This document shows positions 29,172 to 37,131 of a DNA stretch of 64,000 bases, in pieces. The notes beneath the pieces are model-generated. The model had not been told where the DNA came from and did no database searches. It saw only the letters and a program-made list of their open reading frames with translations. Each line of letters begins with the position of its first letter. Position 1 is the stretch's first letter. Source of the DNA: Streptomyces jeddahensis (GTDB lineage: Bacteria > Actinomycetota > Actinomycetes > Streptomycetales > Streptomycetaceae); assembly GCF_001642995.1 (NCBI RefSeq), contig NZ_LOHS01000027.1, positions 62,001 through 126,000 on the forward strand, in the 5' to 3' direction. Both the position numbers and the translations under genes were made by a program.

Positions 29172-30113
29172 GTGACGGCCGTTGAATCCCGTCCTGCGGG
29201 AGTAACCGGGACGAGCCCGACTCACCGGCCGTTCGGGGCCCGTGTCAAGGGGTTCGTGGCGCTGACCAAGCCACGGATCATCGAGCTTCTGCTCATCACC
29301 ACGGTCCCGGTGATGTTCCTCGCCGAGCAGGGTGTGCCGGACCTGTGGCTGGTGCTCGCGACCTGCATCGGCGGCTATCTGTCCGCGGGCGGCGCCAACG
29401 CGCTGAACATGTACATCGACCGCGACATCGACGCGCTCATGGACCGCACCGCGCAGCGGCCGCTGGTCACCGGCATGGTCTCCCCGCGCGAGGGCCTCGT
29501 CTTCGGCATCACCCTCGCCGTCGTGTCCACGCTCTGGTTCGGCCTGCTCGTCAACTGGCTGTCCGCGTGGCTGTCGCTGGGCGCCCTGCTGTTCTACGTC
29601 GTCGTCTACACGATGATCCTGAAGCGGCGTACGGCGCAGAACATCGTGTGGGGCGGCATCGCCGGCTGCATGCCGGTCCTCATCGGCTGGTCGTCGGTCA
29701 CGAACTCCCTGTCGTACGCCGCCGTCATCCTCTTCCTCGTCATCTTCTTCTGGACGCCGCCGCACTACTGGCCGCTGTCGATGAAGGTGAAGGAGGACTA
29801 CGCGCGCGTGGGCGTGCCGATGCTTCCGGTCATCGCCTCGAACAAGGTGGTCGCCCGGCAGATCGTCCTCTACAGCTGGGTGATGGTCGGCGCATCGCTG
29901 CTGCTGCAGCCGCTCGGCTACACCGGCTGGTTCTACACGGTGGTGGCCCTGGTGACGGGCGGCTGGTGGCTGTGGGAGGCCCACGCGCTGCAGGCGCGCG
30001 CCCAGGCCGAGGTCACGGGCGCCAAGCTCAAGGAGATGCGCCTGTTCCACTGGTCCATCACCTATGTGTCGCTGCTGTTCGTGGCGGTCGCGGTGGATCC
30101 CTTCCTGAGGTAG
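29172..30113 (+). CDS. ctaB: Protoheme IX farnesyltransferase (heme O synthase)
   Basis: Membrane prenyltransferase that adds farnesyl to heme B, making heme O for the aa3 cytochrome oxidase; CtaA encoded nearby completes heme A. The 313-aa UbiA-family protein has about nine helices, the aspartate motif [20 protein letters not shown] and the second loop [14 protein letters not shown] use GTG 29172, giving [10 protein letters not shown], with AGGGG just upstream; another GTG at 29166 is possible. It diverges from tkt, an arrangement I recall as conserved in actinobacteria, and ends at a strong hairpin. Confidence 0.95.
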   Translation: MTAVESRPAGVTGTSPTHRPFGARVKGFVALTKPRIIELLLITTVPVMFLAEQGVPDLWLVLATCIGGYLSAGGANALNMYIDRDIDALMDRTAQRPLVTGMVSPREGLVFGITLAVVSTLWFGLLVNWLSAWLSLGALLFYVVVYTMILKRRTAQNIVWGGIAGCMPVLIGWSSVTNSLSYAAVILFLVIFFWTPPHYWPLSMKVKEDYARVGVPMLPVIASNKVVARQIVLYSWVMVGASLLLQPLGYTGWFYTVVALVTGGWWLWEAHALQARAQAEVTGAKLKEMRLFHWSITYVSLLFVAVAVDPFLR

Positions 30114-30135
30114 CAGGGTCCTCGAAGCTGTTCGT

Positions 30136-30184
30136 CTGGCGGGCGGGGTGCGTGGTCAAGGCCACGCGCCCCGCCCGTCGCCAG
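30136..30184 (+). terminator. Terminator after ctaB
   Basis: CGGGCGGGGTGCGTGG (30140-30155) pairs with CCACGCGCCCCGCCCG (30162-30177) with one wobble, loop TCAAGG. The outer CTGGC/GCCAG extends the base of the stem. It lies 23 bp after the ctaB stop. Confidence 0.85.
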
Positions 30185-30189
30185 TTGAT

Positions 30190-30203
30190 CTACCCGTGGG
30201 TAG
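30190..30203. promoter_or_regulatory. CTACCC-GT-GGGTAG palindrome
   Basis: A perfect 6-2-6 palindrome, ten bases before the ATG of the small conserved gene at 30213. Its form resembles operators of TetR-type regulators of lipid genes. A protein here would directly block initiation. Confidence 0.4.
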
Positions 30204-30212
30204 CATCGGGCC

Positions 30213-30584
30213 ATGGCAGAGACCCAGCAGGTTGACGAGAGCAGCGAGACCGCCGGCGGCGACCGCAAGAAGGCCGCCCGGGCCGAGCGCAGGACGGCGA
30301 AGCTCGCCAAGGAGATCGGCGCCTTCGCCAAGGCGCACGGCGGCGCCGAGGGGCAGATCGCCTACGTCGGGCAGAGGGGCGCCCGTATCGTCCTCGTCGG
30401 CGAGGACGGCGGCTGGGGCGACCTCATGGCCCCCACGTACGAGATCGCGGAGCGGGCCGTCGAGAAGTCCGGAATCAGCCGCCACGAGGCCTTCGACGGC
30501 GAGTTCGCGGCGAAGGTGAAGACCGGGCCGTACGAGTGGAAGCGCATGGCGGGCATCCAGATCGGCGGCGCGAGCAAGGGCTGA
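30213..30584 (+). CDS. Conserved small hypothetical protein
   Basis: A 123-aa soluble protein that I do not recognise beyond being Streptomyces-like. The first 45 residues are charged and helical (DRKKAARAERRTAKLAKEIGAFAKAHGG). The rest looks like a compact alpha/beta domain (GQIAYVGQRGARIVLVGEDGGWGDLMAPTYEIAERAVEKSGI). There is no signal peptide or membrane helix. ATG follows a 14-bp palindrome closely and has no clear ribosome site. It has a terminator on each side, so it is its own transcription unit. Confidence 0.75.
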   Translation: MAETQQVDESSETAGGDRKKAARAERRTAKLAKEIGAFAKAHGGAEGQIAYVGQRGARIVLVGEDGGWGDLMAPTYEIAERAVEKSGISRHEAFDGEFAAKVKTGPYEWKRMAGIQIGGASKG

Positions 30585-30611
30585 CGCGCAGGTCCCGGGG
30601 GCGTCCCGGTG

Positions 30612-30634
30612 TCACGGCGGCGGCCCCGCCGTGA
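30612..30634 (+). terminator. Terminator after small hypothetical gene
   Basis: TCACGGCGG (30612-30620) pairs perfectly with CCGCCGTGA (30626-30634) around CGGCC. It lies 28 bp after the stop codon. Confidence 0.7.
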
Positions 30635-30739
30635 TCCTTGACCGCCCGCAGGCCCAAGTCGTCGAGCCGAGGGCAACACCTGACGGCCGGTTCACCCGTT
30701 AGGACCGTGTAGGCGCGGTCTATTTCTGGGGGGATCCGG

Positions 30740-31846
30740 ATGATCGAAACGCCGTCGCTGGTGGACCAGTACTGCCATGGCGTGCTGCGTACGGAGCTGG
30801 GCCTCGGCACCTTCGAGGCCCAGCTGGGCCGGGGCGAGGGGCCGCCCGCCGCCGGGACCACCTTCTTCGACACCCAGACGGGGTTCGCCGTACGCCGCTG
30901 GTGTCCGCCGCTGCTCGGCCTGGAACCGCACTGCGATCCGGCCCGCTATCTCGCGCGGCGGCGCGAGCTGGGCGTGCTCGAGGCGGGGCGCAGGCTGCTG
31001 CGGGGCAGCGGCATCACGACGTACCTCGTCGACACGGGGCTGCCGGGCGATCTGAGCGGCCCGCCCGAGATGGCCGCGGCCGGGAACGCCGAGGCGCACG
31101 AGATCATTCGTCTGGAGCTGCTCGCCGAGCAGGTCGCGGACACCTCCGGCAGCGTGGCCTCTTTCCTCGCCAATCTCGCCGAGTCGGTGCACGCGGCCGC
31201 CGCGCACGCCGTCGCCTTCACCTCGGTCGCGGGCGTACGCGACGGCCTGGCGCTCGCGCCCGAACCGCCCGGCCCGGGAGAGGTGCGGGGCGCCGCCGGC
31301 CGCTGGCTCGCCGGCCGCCGGGCGGGCGGCACCCTCACCGACCAAGTACTGCTGCGGCACCTGCTGTGGATAGCCGTCGCCTCGGGCCGTCCGCTGCAGC
31401 TGCACGCCGGGCTCGCCGAGCCGGGCCTGCGCGTCGACCGCAGCGACCCGGCCCTGCTGACCGACTTCGTACGGGCCACGGCCGGGCTCGGCAACGACCT
31501 GGTGCTGCTGCACGGCTACCCGTACCACCGGCACACGGCCCACCTCGCCGCGGTCTTCCCGCACGTCTACGCCGACCTGGGCGCGGCGCTCGTCCGCACC
31601 GGGGCGCGGGCCGCGACCGTCCTCGCCGAGATCCTGGAACTCGCGCCCTTCGGCAAGCTCCTGTTCTCCAGCGGCGCACATGCCCTGCCCGAACTCCATG
31701 TGGTGGGAGCACGCCTCTTCCGGGAGGCGCTGAGCAGGGTGCTCGGCGGGTGGGTCGCGGACGGAGCGTGGTCCCTGGCGGATGCGCAGCGCGTGGCGGG
31801 GCTCATCGCGGCGGGCAATGCGCGGAGGGTGTACGGGGTGGGGTGA
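30740..31846 (+). CDS. Amidohydrolase-related protein
   Basis: A 368-aa protein of the amidohydrolase 2 / FluG N-terminal type: SLVDQYCHGVL at the start in place of the usual metal-binding HxH, LRHLLWIAVASGRPLQLHAGLAE with a conserved His, LVLLHGYPYHRHTAHLAAVFPHVYADLG, and KLLFSSGAHALPELHVVGARLFREAL at the end. Such proteins often decarboxylate or hydrolyse cyclic substrates, and some are fused to glutamine synthetase domains. The incomplete N-terminal metal motif leaves the activity uncertain. GTG/ATG spacing is ordinary: GGGGGGATCC precedes the ATG. It converges on ctaA. Confidence 0.75.
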   Translation: MIETPSLVDQYCHGVLRTELGLGTFEAQLGRGEGPPAAGTTFFDTQTGFAVRRWCPPLLGLEPHCDPARYLARRRELGVLEAGRRLLRGSGITTYLVDTGLPGDLSGPPEMAAAGNAEAHEIIRLELLAEQVADTSGSVASFLANLAESVHAAAAHAVAFTSVAGVRDGLALAPEPPGPGEVRGAAGRWLAGRRAGGTLTDQVLLRHLLWIAVASGRPLQLHAGLAEPGLRVDRSDPALLTDFVRATAGLGNDLVLLHGYPYHRHTAHLAAVFPHVYADLGAALVRTGARAATVLAEILELAPFGKLLFSSGAHALPELHVVGARLFREALSRVLGGWVADGAWSLADAQRVAGLIAAGNARRVYGVG

Positions 31847-31918
31847 GTTCCGTCGGCCCGGTGATCGAGGACGTGGCCACAACAGCGCAGGGCGGTCGGG
31901 GTCAGTCCGGCGGCCTTG

Positions 31919-32932
31919 TCAGGAGGCGGGCGACCCCACCGCCTGCCGCGGCGCCGGGGCCACCGCCGCCGGCTCCTCGACAGGCCGCTCCCGCAGCGAC
32001 AGCAGGACACGCAGGACCGCGATCCACGTGACCGCCGAGCCCAGCATGTGCAGCGCCACGAGGACCTCGGGGAGGTCCGTGAAGTACTGGACGTAGCCGA
32101 TCAGGCCCTGGGCCAGCAGGATCAGGAACAGGTCGCGGGTGCGGGCCAACGGTCCCCGGGGGGCGTCGACCGCCTTGAGGACGAACCACAGGGCGAAGGT
32201 GAGGGTCACCACGATCCAGGCCAGCACGGCATGCAGCTTGGTGACGGCCTCCCAGTCGACCGGCATGCGCGGCACGTCGCTCGAGTCGCCCGCGTGCGGG
32301 CCCGCGCCGGTGACCACCGTGCCGACCATGATCAGCAGTACGGAGGCGGCGACCAGGATCCACACCATCTGCCGGACCGGCTTGCCCACCAGAGGACGGG
32401 GCGCGGCGTCTCCCTCGCGGGTGCGCTGCCACATCACCGTGGCGACCGCGATCAGCGCGGAGGAGAGCAGGAAGTGCGCCGCGACCGTGTACGGGTTGAG
32501 GCCCACCAGGACGACGATGCCGCCGAGGATCGCATTGCCCATGACCAGCCAGAACTGCGCCCAGCCGAGCCGCGTGAGACTCCGCCGCCACGGCTTCTGC
32601 GAGCGTGCGGCGATGATCGCCCAGCCCACCGCGGCACACAGGACGTACGTCAGCATGCGGTTGCCGAACTCGATGGCGCCGTGCATGCCCATTTCGCTGG
32701 TCGCGGTGAGCGAGTCGTCGGTGCACTTGGGCCAGGTCGGGCAGCCGAGGCCCGAACCGGTCAGCCGGACGGCACCGCCGGTGACCACGATGACGACCAT
32801 CATGATGACGGTGGACAGGGCCGCGCGCTGAACGGTCCGGGGCCCCGGAGTCCAGCGGTCGGCGATGAAGGCCAGCGGGTTGCGCAGGGCCTGGGCGGCG
32901 TCGGCTCGGGTCACTTTTGGCACGCGCACCAT
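31919..32932 (-). CDS. ctaA: Heme A synthase (CtaA/COX15)
   Basis: Oxidises the C8 methyl of heme O to give heme A for cytochrome c oxidase, acting with CtaB in the membrane. The 337-aa protein has eight hydrophobic helices and the paired heme-ligand histidines: MGMHGAIEFGNRM, YTVAAHFLLS, KLHAVLAW and VALHMLGS. The loop Cys pair typical of the family is visible in GLGCPTWPKC. Start: ATG 32932 (VRVPKVTRADAAQ) by homology; ATG 32953 would add seven residues, and neither has a strong ribosome site. It lies downstream of, but is separated by a terminator from, the gentisate operon. Confidence 0.93.
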   Translation of the reverse strand: MVRVPKVTRADAAQALRNPLAFIADRWTPGPRTVQRAALSTVIMMVVIVVTGGAVRLTGSGLGCPTWPKCTDDSLTATSEMGMHGAIEFGNRMLTYVLCAAVGWAIIAARSQKPWRRSLTRLGWAQFWLVMGNAILGGIVVLVGLNPYTVAAHFLLSSALIAVATVMWQRTREGDAAPRPLVGKPVRQMVWILVAASVLLIMVGTVVTGAGPHAGDSSDVPRMPVDWEAVTKLHAVLAWIVVTLTFALWFVLKAVDAPRGPLARTRDLFLILLAQGLIGYVQYFTDLPEVLVALHMLGSAVTWIAVLRVLLSLRERPVEEPAAVAPAPRQAVGSPAS

Positions 32933-33015
32933 GCTAGAGCGGAGCTTGTGCATGAATTCACGCGGGTCCAACGCGGGTGGGCATGTCGGGACAGACCGCC
33001 TGCGGGCAGCACGAA

Positions 33016-33043
33016 GCGGGGCCCGGCGCACACCGGACCCCGC
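33016..33043 (-). terminator. Terminator of the gentisate operon
   Basis: GCGGGGCCCGG (33016-33026) pairs with CCGGACCCCGC (33033-33043) with one mismatch and a 6-nt loop. It lies just beyond the stop codon of the 3-hydroxybenzoate hydroxylase gene and upstream of ctaA. Confidence 0.7.
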
Positions 33044-33055
33044 CCCGCGCGGAAT

Positions 33056-34240
33056 TCACGCTGCTCGACGGCCCCACAGCCACTCTGCGTAGCTGAGATC
33101 GTCCTCGGCGCGATTGCGGAACACCTCGTCACGCAGCAGCGCGGCGACGCCCTCGACGTGCCACATCTCACCCCAGACACGGGCGGTGGACTGCACGCGG
33201 GCGGTGCGCGGCGCGCGCTCGGCGGCGTACTCCTCCAGGGCGGACGGCCAGGCGACCGTGCCGTCGGAGGCGGTGTGCCGGGTGGCGGCGGAGGCCAGCG
33301 TGGCCGCGTCCTCCAGGGCCTGGCAGGCGCCCTGCGCCAGGTACTGGAGCATGGGGTGGGCGGAGTCGCCGAGCAGGGCGATCCGGTCCTTCGTCCAGCA
33401 GGAGATCGGCTCGCGGTCGGCCATCGGCCACCAGCGCTGCCGGCCCAGGCCCGGCAGCGCGCGGCGCACCGGCTCGCACGCGGCCGTGAAGACCTGCTCC
33501 ATCTCCTCCGGGCCGCCCCACTTCTCCTCGCCGCGGTCGAAGCCGGGGCTGCGGAAGACGGCGACCTGGTTGTAGAGGGCGCCGGAGCGCAGCGGGTACT
33601 GCACGAGGTGCAGCTTCGGGCCCATCCACACCAGTACGTCGCGCAGGTTCTCGCCGCCCTGGACGTCCTCGATCGGGATCGTGCCGCGGTACGCGACGTA
33701 GCCGGACTGGATCGGCTCGTCGTCGCTGAAGAGGGCGCGGGTGCGCGAGTGCAGACCGTCGGCGGCGACGACCGCGGCGCCTGCGTACTCCGTACCGTCG
33801 GCCGTGCGGACCGTGACCGAAGCCGGATGCTGGTCGATGTCCTCGACGCGCTGTCCGGTCAGCAGCTCCACGCCGGCCTCGCCGGCGGCCCGGACCAGGA
33901 TGTCGAGCAGGTCGCTGCGGTGGACGACGACGTACGGTCCGCCGAAGTGCTCCTCGTACGCGGCGTCCAGGCGGACCCGCGTCAGCTCCTTGCCGTCGAC
34001 CGCGTTGTGGAAGACCAGGTGCTCGGGCAGCACGCCCGCCTCGATGACCTGGTCGAGTACGCCGAGGTCCCGCAGGACGCGGGTCGCGTTCGGCGCCATC
34101 TGCAGGCCCGCTCCGACCTCCGTGAAGGCGGGTGCCTGCTCGAGCACGGTCACCTCGTGGCCCGCGCGACGCGCGGCGAGGGCCGTCGCCACGCCGCCGA
34201 TGCCGCCGCCGATGACGATGAGCCTGTCTTGGCTGCTCAT
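33056..34240 (-). CDS. FAD-dependent 3-hydroxybenzoate 6-hydroxylase
   Basis: Flavoprotein aromatic monooxygenase predicted to convert 3-hydroxybenzoate to gentisate with NAD(P)H and O2. The 394-aa protein has the FAD-binding VIGGGIGGVATALAARRAG, the AADGLHSRTR (DG) motif and GDSAHPMLQYLAQGACQALEDA (GD motif), with VGAGLQMAPNATRVL typical of the salicylate/3-hydroxybenzoate hydroxylase group. Position in a gentisate operon favours 3-hydroxybenzoate 6-hydroxylase over a catechol-forming salicylate hydroxylase. ATG 34240 has an excellent AGAAGGAG site. It is the last gene of the leftward operon, about 106 bp after the isomerase. Confidence 0.88.
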   Translation of the reverse strand: MSSQDRLIVIGGGIGGVATALAARRAGHEVTVLEQAPAFTEVGAGLQMAPNATRVLRDLGVLDQVIEAGVLPEHLVFHNAVDGKELTRVRLDAAYEEHFGGPYVVVHRSDLLDILVRAAGEAGVELLTGQRVEDIDQHPASVTVRTADGTEYAGAAVVAADGLHSRTRALFSDDEPIQSGYVAYRGTIPIEDVQGGENLRDVLVWMGPKLHLVQYPLRSGALYNQVAVFRSPGFDRGEEKWGGPEEMEQVFTAACEPVRRALPGLGRQRWWPMADREPISCWTKDRIALLGDSAHPMLQYLAQGACQALEDAATLASAATRHTASDGTVAWPSALEEYAAERAPRTARVQSTARVWGEMWHVEGVAALLRDEVFRNRAEDDLSYAEWLWGRRAA

Positions 34241-34346
34241 TGCTTGCTCCTTCTGCAAGATCATGCGAGGGCCCGTCCGCGAGCGTGACGCTCGCCGGCT
34301 CTTGGGGGGTGCGGGCCCTCGCTCTTCGGCTCGTTCGCGCGCTCGT

Positions 34347-35072
34347 TCAGAGCCAGCGGGGCAGTACCGCCTGAGCGGAGCCGCGTGCCGCGCGGGCGCC
34401 CGCCGTGTCGCGGCCCAGCAGCCAGGCGCACAGCCCGGCCGCGGGCGCGGTCACGACCTCCGGCTCCGTGCCGTCCGGGCCGAGCCGGTACTCGGCGCCG
34501 TCCCGGTCGGTCGGCCGCAGCAGCACCGCCGGGCAGTCGTCCTTGGCGCCGACCGTCGCCGACACCTCGGCGAGCAGCGCGTCGACCAGGTCGGCCGGGA
34601 ACGCGTCGGTGTCGTCGCCCGCGCCCAGGTCCACCAGGTGCACCCAGATCTCGCGCGTGCGCATCCACGGCACCTCGCTCGCGGGGATGGTGCGGCCCAG
34701 CGCGCTGCGGACGATGGACTCCCAGGACTCGGCGGGCAGCGCGTCGATGGTGGCGAGCAGCCGGGCGTCGGCGTCCCGGAAGTCTATGAGGACCACCGAG
34801 GCCGGGCGGCGGGCGCCCTGCTCGATGTCGTCCAGACGCGACTCGGGGTTCGGGTACATCGGCGTCTCGACGCCGGTACGGGCCCAGGTGAGCAGGTTGA
34901 CCAGGGCGTCCGCGTTGCGCGCGAGATGCGTCAGGACGTGGGCCCGGGACCAGCCGGGCAGCAGCGACGGCCCTGCGGCCGCCGCGTCGCCCAGCTCGTC
35001 CAGGCGCTTGTGGAAGAGCGCCGAGCCCTCCTGCACCCAGCCGAGCGTGCGCGCGAAACCGCGCTCAGCCAT
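34347..35072 (-). CDS. Mycothiol-dependent maleylpyruvate isomerase
   Basis: Isomerises maleylpyruvate (from gentisate ring cleavage) to fumarylpyruvate, using mycothiol in place of glutathione. The 241-aa protein has the DinB-like metal site in [28 protein letters not shown] (residues about 45-72), the second His in IWVHLVDLGAG, and a C-terminal domain with LCAWLLGRDT. ATG 35072 overlaps the stop of the hydrolase gene by 8 bp and has GGAGAAG upstream. Unlike its equal-length paralogue at 3163-3888, this one lies in a complete gentisate operon, so function is well supported by context. Confidence 0.9.
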   Translation of the reverse strand: MAERGFARTLGWVQEGSALFHKRLDELGDAAAAGPSLLPGWSRAHVLTHLARNADALVNLLTWARTGVETPMYPNPESRLDDIEQGARRPASVVLIDFRDADARLLATIDALPAESWESIVRSALGRTIPASEVPWMRTREIWVHLVDLGAGDDTDAFPADLVDALLAEVSATVGAKDDCPAVLLRPTDRDGAEYRLGPDGTEPEVVTAPAAGLCAWLLGRDTAGARAARGSAQAVLPRWL

Positions 35073-35901
35073 TGATCTTCTCCGCGCGGCACACATTGCG
35101 CAGCTCGCCGATGCCGGACACCGAGGTGGTCAGGGTCTGGCCGTCGGCGAGGTACCGCTGCGGCTTGCGGGCGTGGCCCACACCGCCCGGCGTACCGGTG
35201 GCGATCACGTCGCCCGGCTTGAGGGTGAGGATCGTCGAGATATACGAGACGAGGGTCGCCGCGTCGAAGACCAGGTCGGAGGTGTCGGCCTGCTGCACGG
35301 TCTCGCCGTCGACCGCGCCGGTGAGCGTGAGGCCCGAGGCGGGCTCGGCCTCGTCGGGCGTGACCAGGACCGGGCCGAAGGGCGTGGTGGCCTCGAAGGT
35401 CTTGCCCTGCAGCCACATCGGGGAGCGGTACTGCCAGTCGCGGGCGGTCACGTCGTTGAGGACCGAGTAGCCCGCGATCGCGGCGGCCGCGGTCTCCTTG
35501 TCGGCGTGGCGGACCGTGGCGCCGATGACGACGGCGAGCTCGGCCTCCCAGTCGATCGCGTCGGACGCGGCAGGCAGCACGACCTCGTCGTACGGGCCGA
35601 TGAGCGCCTCGGGGTACTTGGCGAACAGCGTCGGGTACTGCGGCAGCTCGCGGCCCATCTCGAGGATGTGATTCCGGTAGTTGAGGCCGACGCAGATGAT
35701 CTTGCCCGGGTTGGGGACGACCGGCGCGTAGTCGAGCGAGTCGACGGCGTGCGTGGCGCCGGAGGCCGCGGCGGCGGTCTGCTTCCAGTTCGGGTCGGCG
35801 AGCAGGGCGCCCAGGTCGGCGTGGCCGGTCTCGACGGCGGCGTCCCCGTCGATGCGTACGGCGGCGGTGGTTCCGGCGGTGCGGATGGTGGCGAGCTTCA
35901 T
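35065..35901 (-). CDS. Fumarylpyruvate hydrolase (FAH family)
   Basis: Cleaves fumarylpyruvate to fumarate and pyruvate, the last step of the gentisate route. The 278-aa fumarylacetoacetate-hydrolase-family protein shows IICVGLNYRNHILEMG, FAKYPEALIGPYDEVVLP, DWEAELAVVIG (metal-binding Glu residues), NDVTARDWQ and PGDVIATGTPGGVG. ATG 35901 shares one base with the stop of the dioxygenase gene (TGATG) and the far end overlaps the isomerase gene, so all three are translationally coupled. The long open frame upstream of 35901 is only a shadow of the dioxygenase. Confidence 0.92.
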   Translation of the reverse strand: MKLATIRTAGTTAAVRIDGDAAVETGHADLGALLADPNWKQTAAAASGATHAVDSLDYAPVVPNPGKIICVGLNYRNHILEMGRELPQYPTLFAKYPEALIGPYDEVVLPAASDAIDWEAELAVVIGATVRHADKETAAAAIAGYSVLNDVTARDWQYRSPMWLQGKTFEATTPFGPVLVTPDEAEPASGLTLTGAVDGETVQQADTSDLVFDAATLVSYISTILTLKPGDVIATGTPGGVGHARKPQRYLADGQTLTTSVSGIGELRNVCRAEKING

Positions 35902-37004
35902 CAGTGGGTGGTCCTTTCGGCGACCGAGGCGGGCAGGGTGTGGAAGTGGAGGCGCTCCATGACGGGGGCGTCGCTGAAGCGGAAGAGGTCGAGCTGCTCG
36001 CCCGCACCGGCCTCGATGGACACCTCGGCCCAGGACGGGACGGTGACCAGGTCGCCGTGCGTGACGTCGAACCGCTCGCCGTTCACGACGAACGCGCCCT
36101 CGCCCTCGAAGACCTGCCACACCGAGGAGGAGACCTCGCGGGACGCGGGGACGGTCGCCCCGGCGCGCAGCCGGTGCATCTCCGTACGGATGGTGGGCAG
36201 CGCGTCGGCGCCGGTGGTCGGGTTGGAGAAGCGGATCGCCGCGTGGCCCGGGTGCGCGGTGACGCCCTGGTGGCCCTCGGCCTCCAGCTCCAGCTGGCCG
36301 GTCAGCGCGGCGTCGGTGTGCTCCCAGCGGTAGGCGGCGAGCGGCGACTTGGGGATGTCGGCGAGTCCGGAGAGGGGGCGCAGACCCGGGTGGCCCCAGA
36401 TCCGCTCGGCCTTGGAGCGCTCGGGCGTCGAGCGGTCCTCCAGCGTGTTCGGGCCGAACTCGAAGAACTCGGTGTTCAGCGCGGAGGACAGCGGGATGTC
36501 CAGGCCGTCGAGCCACGCCATGGGCTGGTCGGTGGTGTTGTGGTGGCCGTGCCAGGCCCAGCCCGGCGTCAGGAGCAGGTCGCCGCGGCGCATCGCGACC
36601 GGGTCGCCGTCGACGATCGTCCACACGCCCTCGCCCTCCAGGACGAAGCGGAACGCGTTCTGCGCGTGGCGGTGGACCGGTGCGACCTCGTTCGGGCCGA
36701 GGTACTGGATCGCCGCCCACAGGGTGGGGGTCGCGTGCGGAAGGCCGTGCAGCCCCGGGTTGGAGAGGGAGATCGCACGGCGCTCGCCGCCCCGGCCGAC
36801 CGGCACCAGCTCGCCCGCCTTGACGGCGGTGGCGTACAGCTCGGCCCAGCGCCAGCGGTGGGGGACCGCGGCCGGCTTGGGGTGCAGCGGCATCAGGTCC
36901 TCGCGCTCGGTCCACAGCGGGATCAGCCCGAGCGCGTCGAACTCCTTGTAGAGCTCGGTGAGTCTGGGGTCCTGCGGCTCGGCGGCCGCTTCCTGTCCGG
37001 ACAT
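35901..37004 (-). CDS. Gentisate 1,2-dioxygenase
   Basis: Ring-cleaving Fe(II) dioxygenase turning gentisate into maleylpyruvate. The 367-aa bicupin protein has its iron site in VHRHAQNAFRFVLEGEG and GWAWHGHHNTTDQP in the N-terminal cupin. The C-terminal cupin (VSSSVWQVFEGEGAFVVNGERF) lacks a full ligand set, as in other family members. I start at ATG 37004 (SGQEAAAEP); the frame also has a GTG at 37013 and the AAAGGAA site sits between the two ideal spacings. It is the first gene of the leftward operon, so its promoter lies in the region shared with the IclR regulator. Confidence 0.93.
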   Translation of the reverse strand: MSGQEAAAEPQDPRLTELYKEFDALGLIPLWTEREDLMPLHPKPAAVPHRWRWAELYATAVKAGELVPVGRGGERRAISLSNPGLHGLPHATPTLWAAIQYLGPNEVAPVHRHAQNAFRFVLEGEGVWTIVDGDPVAMRRGDLLLTPGWAWHGHHNTTDQPMAWLDGLDIPLSSALNTEFFEFGPNTLEDRSTPERSKAERIWGHPGLRPLSGLADIPKSPLAAYRWEHTDAALTGQLELEAEGHQGVTAHPGHAAIRFSNPTTGADALPTIRTEMHRLRAGATVPASREVSSSVWQVFEGEGAFVVNGERFDVTHGDLVTVPSWAEVSIEAGAGEQLDLFRFSDAPVMERLHFHTLPASVAERTTH

Positions 37005-37082
37005 GAGGAGCACGTTCCTTTCCCCTACGGGCGCCGCCGATGGCGGACGGCGCTGTCTCGCATGGCGATGACCATAGGGCGA

Positions 37083-37099
37083 GTTTTCTTCTGCGGAAC
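37083..37099. promoter_or_regulatory. IclR operator candidate, site 1
   Basis: GTTTTCTTCTGCGGAAC matches the 17-bp pattern defined by site 3, with a complete right half (GCGGAAC). On the minus strand it covers TTCCGC, 16 bp upstream of TATGGT (complement of 37071-37076), a plausible promoter for the gentisate operon. Its centre is 32 bp from site 2. Confidence 0.6.
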
Positions 37100-37114
37100 A
37101 CGCGGCGGTCTAGA

Positions 37115-37131
37115 ATTCCTCTGTGAGGAAC
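37115..37131. promoter_or_regulatory. IclR operator candidate, site 2, over regulator start
   Basis: ATTCCTCTGTGAGGAAC contains a perfect TTCCTC-TGT-GAGGAA palindrome. Its centre is the first base of the iclR-type GTG start (37123). TAGAAT (37111-37116) just upstream is a good -10, placing the transcript start at or next to the GTG, so the regulator mRNA is probably leaderless and autorepressed. Confidence 0.65.

Noticed and set aside
33056..34240. Salicylate 1-hydroxylase (catechol-forming) as the identity of the flavin monooxygenase.
   Set aside because: The operon encodes a full gentisate route and no catechol cleavage enzyme, so the gentisate-forming 3-hydroxybenzoate 6-hydroxylase fits better.
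35902..37101. A fusion between the fumarylpyruvate hydrolase and an upstream domain, since its frame stays open across the dioxygenase gene.
   Set aside because: The upstream part is Arg/Pro-rich shadow sequence antiparallel in quality to the real dioxygenase frame, and the TGATG overlap marks the true start at 35901.
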